The position numbers were made by a program, and so were the translations under genes. The notes below the pieces were generated by a model that worked only from the letters and a program-made list of their open reading frames with translations, ran no database searches and was not told where the DNA came from. Positions 49,867 through 53,206 of a DNA stretch of 53,206 nt are shown piece by piece; position 1 is the first letter of the stretch, and each line of letters begins with the position of its first letter. The stretch lies in the NCBI GenBank assembly GCA_949288955.1, contig CASEMS010000036.1, positions 1 to 53,206 of the forward strand. The letters run 5' to 3'. This stretch comes from an uncultured Lentisphaeraceae bacterium (GTDB lineage Bacteria > Verrucomicrobiota > Kiritimatiellia > RFP12 > DVOR01).

Positions 49867-50787
49867 TTAGGCCAGGAGATAGCGCTCGGCGTCGAGCGCG
49901 GCCTTGGCGCCGGCGGCGGCGGCGATGACGGCCTGTTTGTAGGCCGGGTCCATGGCGTCGCCGGCGGCGAAGACGCCGGGGGCGGAGGTGTGCGTGCCAT
50001 CGGTGACGACGACGTAGCCCTGCGGGTCGAGGTCGACCGCGCCCTTGAGGAAGGCGGTGTTGGGGGTGTGGCCGATGGCGACGAAGAGTGCGCTGACGGG
50101 GAGCTCGCGCGCCGCGCCGGTCTTGACGTTGCGGAGGCGGAGGCCGGTGACGGTTCCGGCGGCGGGGTCGAGCACCTCGTCGACCACCGTGTCCCAGATG
50201 GGCGCGATGGCGGGGGCGGCGAGGGTGCGCTCGGCCATGACCTTGCTGGCGCGGAGGGTGTCGCGGCGGTGGATGAGCCAGACCTTGGCGCAGAGGCGGG
50301 AGAGGAAGAGGGCATCCTCGCACGCCACGTCGCCGCCGCCGACGACGGCGACCTCCTTGCCGCGGAAGAAGGCACCGTCGCAGGTGGCGCACCCGCTGAC
50401 GCCGTGGCCCATGAGGGCGTGCTCGCCGGGGATGCCGAGCCAACGGGCGGAGGCGCCGGTGGCGAGGATGACGGCGCGGGCTTCGAGCGTGCCGGCGACG
50501 AGGGTCTCCAACCGTTTGACGGGGCCGGCGAGGTCGCACCCCGTCACCTCGTCCACCTCGAAGGCCGCGCCGAAACGTTCGGCCTGGCGGCGCATGGCGG
50601 TGACGAGGTCGTAGCCGTTGATGGGGGTGGGGAAGCCGGGGAAGTTCTCGACGTCGGTGGTCTGGGTGAGCTGCCCGCCGGGCTGGGGGCCTTCGAGGAC
50701 GAGGGGGGCGAAGCCGGCGCGGGCGGCGTAGAGGGCGGCGGTGCAGCCGGCGGGGCCGCTGCCGAGGATGATGAGGTCGTGTGTCAT
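49867..50787 (-). CDS. trxB: thioredoxin reductase
   Basis: A 306-residue FAD- and NADPH-dependent reductase that keeps thioredoxin reduced. The FAD site is LIILGSGPAGCTAALYAARAG at the N-terminus. PGGQLTQTTDVENFPGF near 37-53 is typical. The redox motif is C-A-T-C near residues 135-138 (SGCATCDG). The NADPH site is VAVVGGGDVACEDALFLSRL near 147-166. The C-terminal APGVFAAGDAMDP near 268-280 binds FAD. It lies 35 bp after the lpoB-like gene and is probably the last gene of that minus-strand operon. No thioredoxin gene is in the window. Confidence 0.94.
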   Translation of the reverse strand: MTHDLIILGSGPAGCTAALYAARAGFAPLVLEGPQPGGQLTQTTDVENFPGFPTPINGYDLVTAMRRQAERFGAAFEVDEVTGCDLAGPVKRLETLVAGTLEARAVILATGASARWLGIPGEHALMGHGVSGCATCDGAFFRGKEVAVVGGGDVACEDALFLSRLCAKVWLIHRRDTLRASKVMAERTLAAPAIAPIWDTVVDEVLDPAAGTVTGLRLRNVKTGAARELPVSALFVAIGHTPNTAFLKGAVDLDPQGYVVVTDGTHTSAPGVFAAGDAMDPAYKQAVIAAAAGAKAALDAERYLLA

Positions 50788-50822
50788 GGGGCTGATCGGG
50801 GGATTGGTTGATTGGGGAGGGC

Positions 50823-51416
50823 TTATTCGGTGCGCTTGACGATGCGGGTCTCCTTGGCCATGACGGTGGTGCCGCTGGCGAGGTCGTTCAGGCGCAGTTG
50901 GAAATAGTATTCGTACTGGCGGCCGCCGTTGTCGCGGCGGAGGTCGCGGGCGACGATCTTGCCGGTGAGGGAGAAGTCGGGGGCCTTGAGCTGGCCCTTC
51001 TTCTGGATGGTGGCGGCGTCGAACTCGTCGTTGCCGCGGACGGCGCGGGCGTCGGAGACGGTCTCGTCGCGGTTGGAGGCCTTGTCGGCGAAGACGGCCG
51101 AGAGGGTGAAGCGTTCGTCGGCGAGGAGGGCCTCGGAAACGCGGGCGGTGAGCAGGTCGGTGTCGATGGCCAGGGCCGTCTCGTCGGAGACCTTGCCGAT
51201 GGCCACGACGTAGACCTTGCCGGGGGGCGTGAGGGCGCGGACCTTGGCGGAGGAGAGGATGGCCTGGGTGGCCTCGGCGGCGGCGGCCTCGAAGTCCTTG
51301 TAGTCCAGGCCGGCGACGATCTCGGTGTCGTTGTGCGTGTCGACGAGGACGGTTCGGCTGACGCAGCCCGCGGCGAGGAGCGCGGCGGCGAGGAGCAGGG
51401 GCATGGGGGTGCGCAT
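50823..51416 (-). CDS. LpoB-like penicillin-binding protein activator, copy 1
   Basis: A 197-residue lipoprotein. The lipobox is LLAAGC (C18). The mature domain fits the LpoB/COG3417 family, outer-membrane lipoproteins that reach through peptidoglycan to activate PBP1b. It has the usual order: VLVDTHNDTE, then a helix, KVYVVAIGKVSDET, LTARVSEALLADERFTLS, and a Y-EYYFQLRLNDL strand near the end. It shares DARA-RGN-EFD-ATIQ and RRDNGG with copy 2, so the two are paralogues. AAAGGACA upstream sets the start at 51416. The gene order YcfL-LpoB is the same as in E. coli (ycfL-lpoB). Confidence 0.8.
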   Translation of the reverse strand: MRTPMPLLLAAALLAAGCVSRTVLVDTHNDTEIVAGLDYKDFEAAAAEATQAILSSAKVRALTPPGKVYVVAIGKVSDETALAIDTDLLTARVSEALLADERFTLSAVFADKASNRDETVSDARAVRGNDEFDAATIQKKGQLKAPDFSLTGKIVARDLRRDNGGRQYEYYFQLRLNDLASGTTVMAKETRIVKRTE

Positions 51417-51433
51417 GGGCGGTGTCCTTTCGT

Positions 51434-52024
51434 TTACCAGACGGGCATCCCGGGGCCGACGGCCTTGACGGTCTGGCGGGTCTCCTGCCAAAGCGTCACG
51501 CCATCGGCCAGGCGGGTGGCCTTGAGGGTGAGGAAGTATTCGATTCGGGTGCCGCCGTTGTCGCGGCGGACGTTGCGTTGGGTGAGTTTGCCGGTGAGGG
51601 AGAGCTCGGGCGCGCGGAGGGTGCCCTTCCGTTGGATGGTGGCTTGGTCGAACTCCGCGTTGCCGCGGGCGGCGCGGGCGTCGGCGAGGGTGGCGTCACG
51701 GGCGTCGCCGAAGAGGGCGGAGACCTCGAAGCGGCCGGAGGCCAGAAGACTCTCGGCCAGGCGGCCGGTGAGGAGGGCTGGGTCGAGGTGCTGGCAGGTG
51801 TCGTTGACGACGGGGCCGAGGGCGATGACGGCGGGGCGCTTGGCGGTGCCGGGGAGGCGGGGGCTGGCCAGCAGGCTGCGCGCCATCGCCGCCGCCGCGC
51901 CCTCCAGGTCGCGCCAGTCATAGGAGACGGTCGTCTCCGCGTCGTTGGCCGTGTCCACCAGCGTGGTGCCGGCGCAGCCGACGCAGAGGAGCGCCGCCAG
52001 CAAGGCCCCGCCCGCCAGCCTCAC
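51434..52024 (-). CDS. LpoB-like penicillin-binding protein activator, copy 2
   Basis: A 196-residue lipoprotein (lipobox ALLCVGC) and a paralogue of the gene downstream. It has the same LpoB blocks: TLVDTANDAETTVSYDWRDL, PAVIALGPVVNDT, LLTGRLAESLLASGRFEVS, DARAARGNAEFDQATIQ and RRDNGGTRIEYFLTLKA. The start is GTG at 52024, overlapping the YcfL-like stop (GTGA), so translation is coupled. The start is inferred from the lipoprotein signal; a further-upstream start is unlikely because it would overlap YcfL. Two LpoB-like genes side by side suggest two wall-synthesis partners or a heteromer. Confidence 0.8.
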   Translation of the reverse strand: MRLAGGALLAALLCVGCAGTTLVDTANDAETTVSYDWRDLEGAAAAMARSLLASPRLPGTAKRPAVIALGPVVNDTCQHLDPALLTGRLAESLLASGRFEVSALFGDARDATLADARAARGNAEFDQATIQRKGTLRAPELSLTGKLTQRNVRRDNGGTRIEYFLTLKATRLADGVTLWQETRQTVKAVGPGMPVW

Positions 52025-52386
52025 TCGGACTCCTGCAGATAGAGCCGGAAGTCCTCGCATTCGCCGCTGGGGGCGGTGGCGCGGAGGTAACGGATCTCGT
52101 AGGGCGCCAGCGAGAGCGTCTGGAAGGCGGTGGCCGGCGTGCCCTCGCCCACGGAGAGTCCGCGCCCGTCCAACCACGAGAAGCGGTAGCGCAGGCGCAG
52201 GGGGGCGCTGCTTTCGTTCGCCAGCGTAACCTGCGCGGAGAGGCTGTTGGGCTCGCGCACGGTGCGCACGTCCAGGACGTCCACGGCGTCGGCGCCCGGG
52301 CCGGAGACATGGGTGGCGTAAGGCCCGGCGCAACCGGCCAGGGCGAGCGCGGCGCACGCCGCGAGGAGGGGGAGGGGTCTCATCAT
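52021..52386 (-). CDS. YcfL-family lipoprotein (DUF1425)
   Basis: A 121-residue lipoprotein with lipobox LALAGC. The mature domain is YcfL-like (DUF1425), a beta-sandwich of unknown role that sits next to lpoB in E. coli and many others. Typical segments are NSLSAQVTLANESSAPLRLRYRFSW, GLSVGEG, and APSGECEDFRLYLQ at the C-terminus. An AAAGGA site is six nt before ATG 52386; ATG 52392 overlaps the upstream stop but has almost no spacing. It is co-translated with LpoB copy 2. Confidence 0.82.
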   Translation of the reverse strand: MMRPLPLLAACAALALAGCAGPYATHVSGPGADAVDVLDVRTVREPNSLSAQVTLANESSAPLRLRYRFSWLDGRGLSVGEGTPATAFQTLSLAPYEIRYLRATAPSGECEDFRLYLQESE

Positions 52387-52388
52387 GC

Positions 52389-53206
52389 TCATTCCTTTCT
52401 GTCAAGATCCACGACCATCACGGTGGCGGGGCCCCCGGCGGTGGGGCGGCGCACCCAGACCAACGCGTTGCCCTTGGGCTTCAGCGCCACCGACACCGCG
52501 CGCCCGCCCTGCGGCGAGAGCGTCAGCCGGCCATCCGCCGGGCGCGGCAGGGCGCCCATCCAGACCGTCTTGGGCAGCAGGTCGGCGCACCGCACGTCCG
52601 CCGCGTTGGTCGAGACGTCGTAGGCCGCCAACGCCAGGCTCAGCAGGAGGGGGGCCAAGGCGTTGTCGGTGGCGTGGCGGATGGCCGCCTGGCCGCCTTC
52701 GTGCGCGGCCACGCGCGCCGCCGTGCGGGCCACCTGCCGGGCCACGATGCCCGGCCACGCGCGGTCGAATTGATCCCGCGCCAAGGCCTCCACGTCCGCC
52801 AACGGCTGCAACGCCACCCCGTTCACCGCGTAGCCCCGGGCGGCGGCGGGGCGGCTCTCCAGCTTGGGCACGTCGAAGCTCAGCGTGCCGATGCCCCGCC
52901 CGTGGCCCGCCAGCGAGGGGAAGGGCAGGGTGAAGGGGCGCGCCACGCGCCTTGGCGCCAACCCATCCTCCACGTAGACCCAGACGCGCCCCTTCGGCGC
53001 GGCGCCGGCCTGCGCCGCCGCCGCGTCCGCCTGCGCCGCCGCGTTGCTTGGCGCGAGGGCGGCGGCCATCGCCAGGTCGTTCAGCGGGGCGTCGCCCGCG
53101 CACCACCGCGCCACCCCCGCCACGTGGGCCGCGTAGGCGTTGCCGAAGCCCCGCAGCCGCCCGAAGAGGTGCGTGGCGCGGGCCGAGGCGGGTTCCCCGG
53201 CCGCCG
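52389..53206 (-). CDS. COG3014-like protein, 5' end outside window
   Basis: The C-terminal 271 residues of a protein that continues past the right edge. The visible part has a helical Ala-rich stretch (SNAAAQADAAAAQAG near the middle) followed by KGRVWVYVEDGLAPRRVARPFTLP, RGYAVNGVALQPLADVEALARDQF and a beta-rich end (TAGGPATVMVVDLDR). This pattern fits the COG3014 family, usually found just before lpoB and ycfL genes and likely exported. Its stop overlaps an ATG of the YcfL-like gene. The start, and any signal peptide, are not seen. Confidence 0.6.
   Translation of the reverse strand, partial: AAGEPASARATHLFGRLRGFGNAYAAHVAGVARWCAGDAPLNDLAMAAALAPSNAAAQADAAAAQAGAAPKGRVWVYVEDGLAPRRVARPFTLPFPSLAGHGRGIGTLSFDVPKLESRPAAARGYAVNGVALQPLADVEALARDQFDRAWPGIVARQVARTAARVAAHEGGQAAIRHATDNALAPLLLSLALAAYDVSTNAADVRCADLLPKTVWMGALPRPADGRLTLSPQGGRAVSVALKPKGNALVWVRRPTAGGPATVMVVDLDRKE

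Noticed and set aside
49787..49900. Plus-strand ORF after TAGGAG at 49781
   Set aside because: The ribosome site touches the ATG, the frame runs through a terminator hairpin into antisense trxB, and the product becomes poly-Arg.

Overview
The window is about 53 kb of very GC-rich DNA from a Gram-negative bacterium. LptD shows an outer membrane. A C-terminal PEP-CTERM sorting signal implies an exosortase. There is also an H-X9-DG type pseudopilin, very large secreted beta-rich proteins, and AAA-ATPase/PD-(D/E)XK proteins of a kind common in gut Lentisphaerae and Kiritimatiellae. Together these suggest the PVC superphylum, most likely Kiritimatiellota or Lentisphaerota. That placement is inference; no rRNA is present.
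Layout: (1) 1-3009: the end of an IMP cyclohydrolase, a type II restriction-modification pair (D12-class adenine methyltransferase plus an EcoRI-family endonuclease), a 32-codon ORF and a PHP phosphoesterase, mostly overlapping and so probably one operon. (2) 3438-8662: envelope operon rodA-rng-lptD. (3) 8683-9507: tRNA-Arg(TCT), tRNA-Arg(ACG) and initiator tRNA-fMet with promoter and terminator. (4) 9844-12453: three exported proteins, the last with PEP-CTERM. (5) 12594-13946: MATE efflux protein. (6) 14061-42065: two operons, each pairing a small membrane-associated protein (pseudopilin; putative lipoprotein) with a giant secreted protein of 3961 or 4260 residues. These two giant genes fill nearly half the window. 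(7) 43068-44654: AAA-ATPase/nuclease-fold protein. (8) 44726-48407: four glycosyltransferases for surface polysaccharide or LPS. (9) Minus strand, 53206 to 48418: COG3014-like protein, YcfL-like lipoprotein, two LpoB-like lipoproteins, thioredoxin reductase, a possible short RNA and an MscM-type mechanosensitive channel.
Five long gene-free stretches (3010-3437, 8760-9306, 9466-9843, 27115-28532, 42066-43067) are packed with a shared set of interspersed repeats in both orientations. One is an array in which an 11-bp palindrome recurs every 22 bp. Many first genes of transcription units have an extended -10 box (TGN TANNNT) 6-9 nt before the start codon, which predicts leaderless or near-leaderless mRNAs, while internal genes often carry AAGGAG-type ribosome sites.
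Most of the window concerns the cell surface: outer-membrane assembly (LptD), wall synthesis (RodA, LpoB/YcfL), surface glycans (glycosyltransferases), and a family of exported proteins that includes the two giants. The least described parts are the giant-protein operons, the repeat cassettes and the leaderless promoter pattern.
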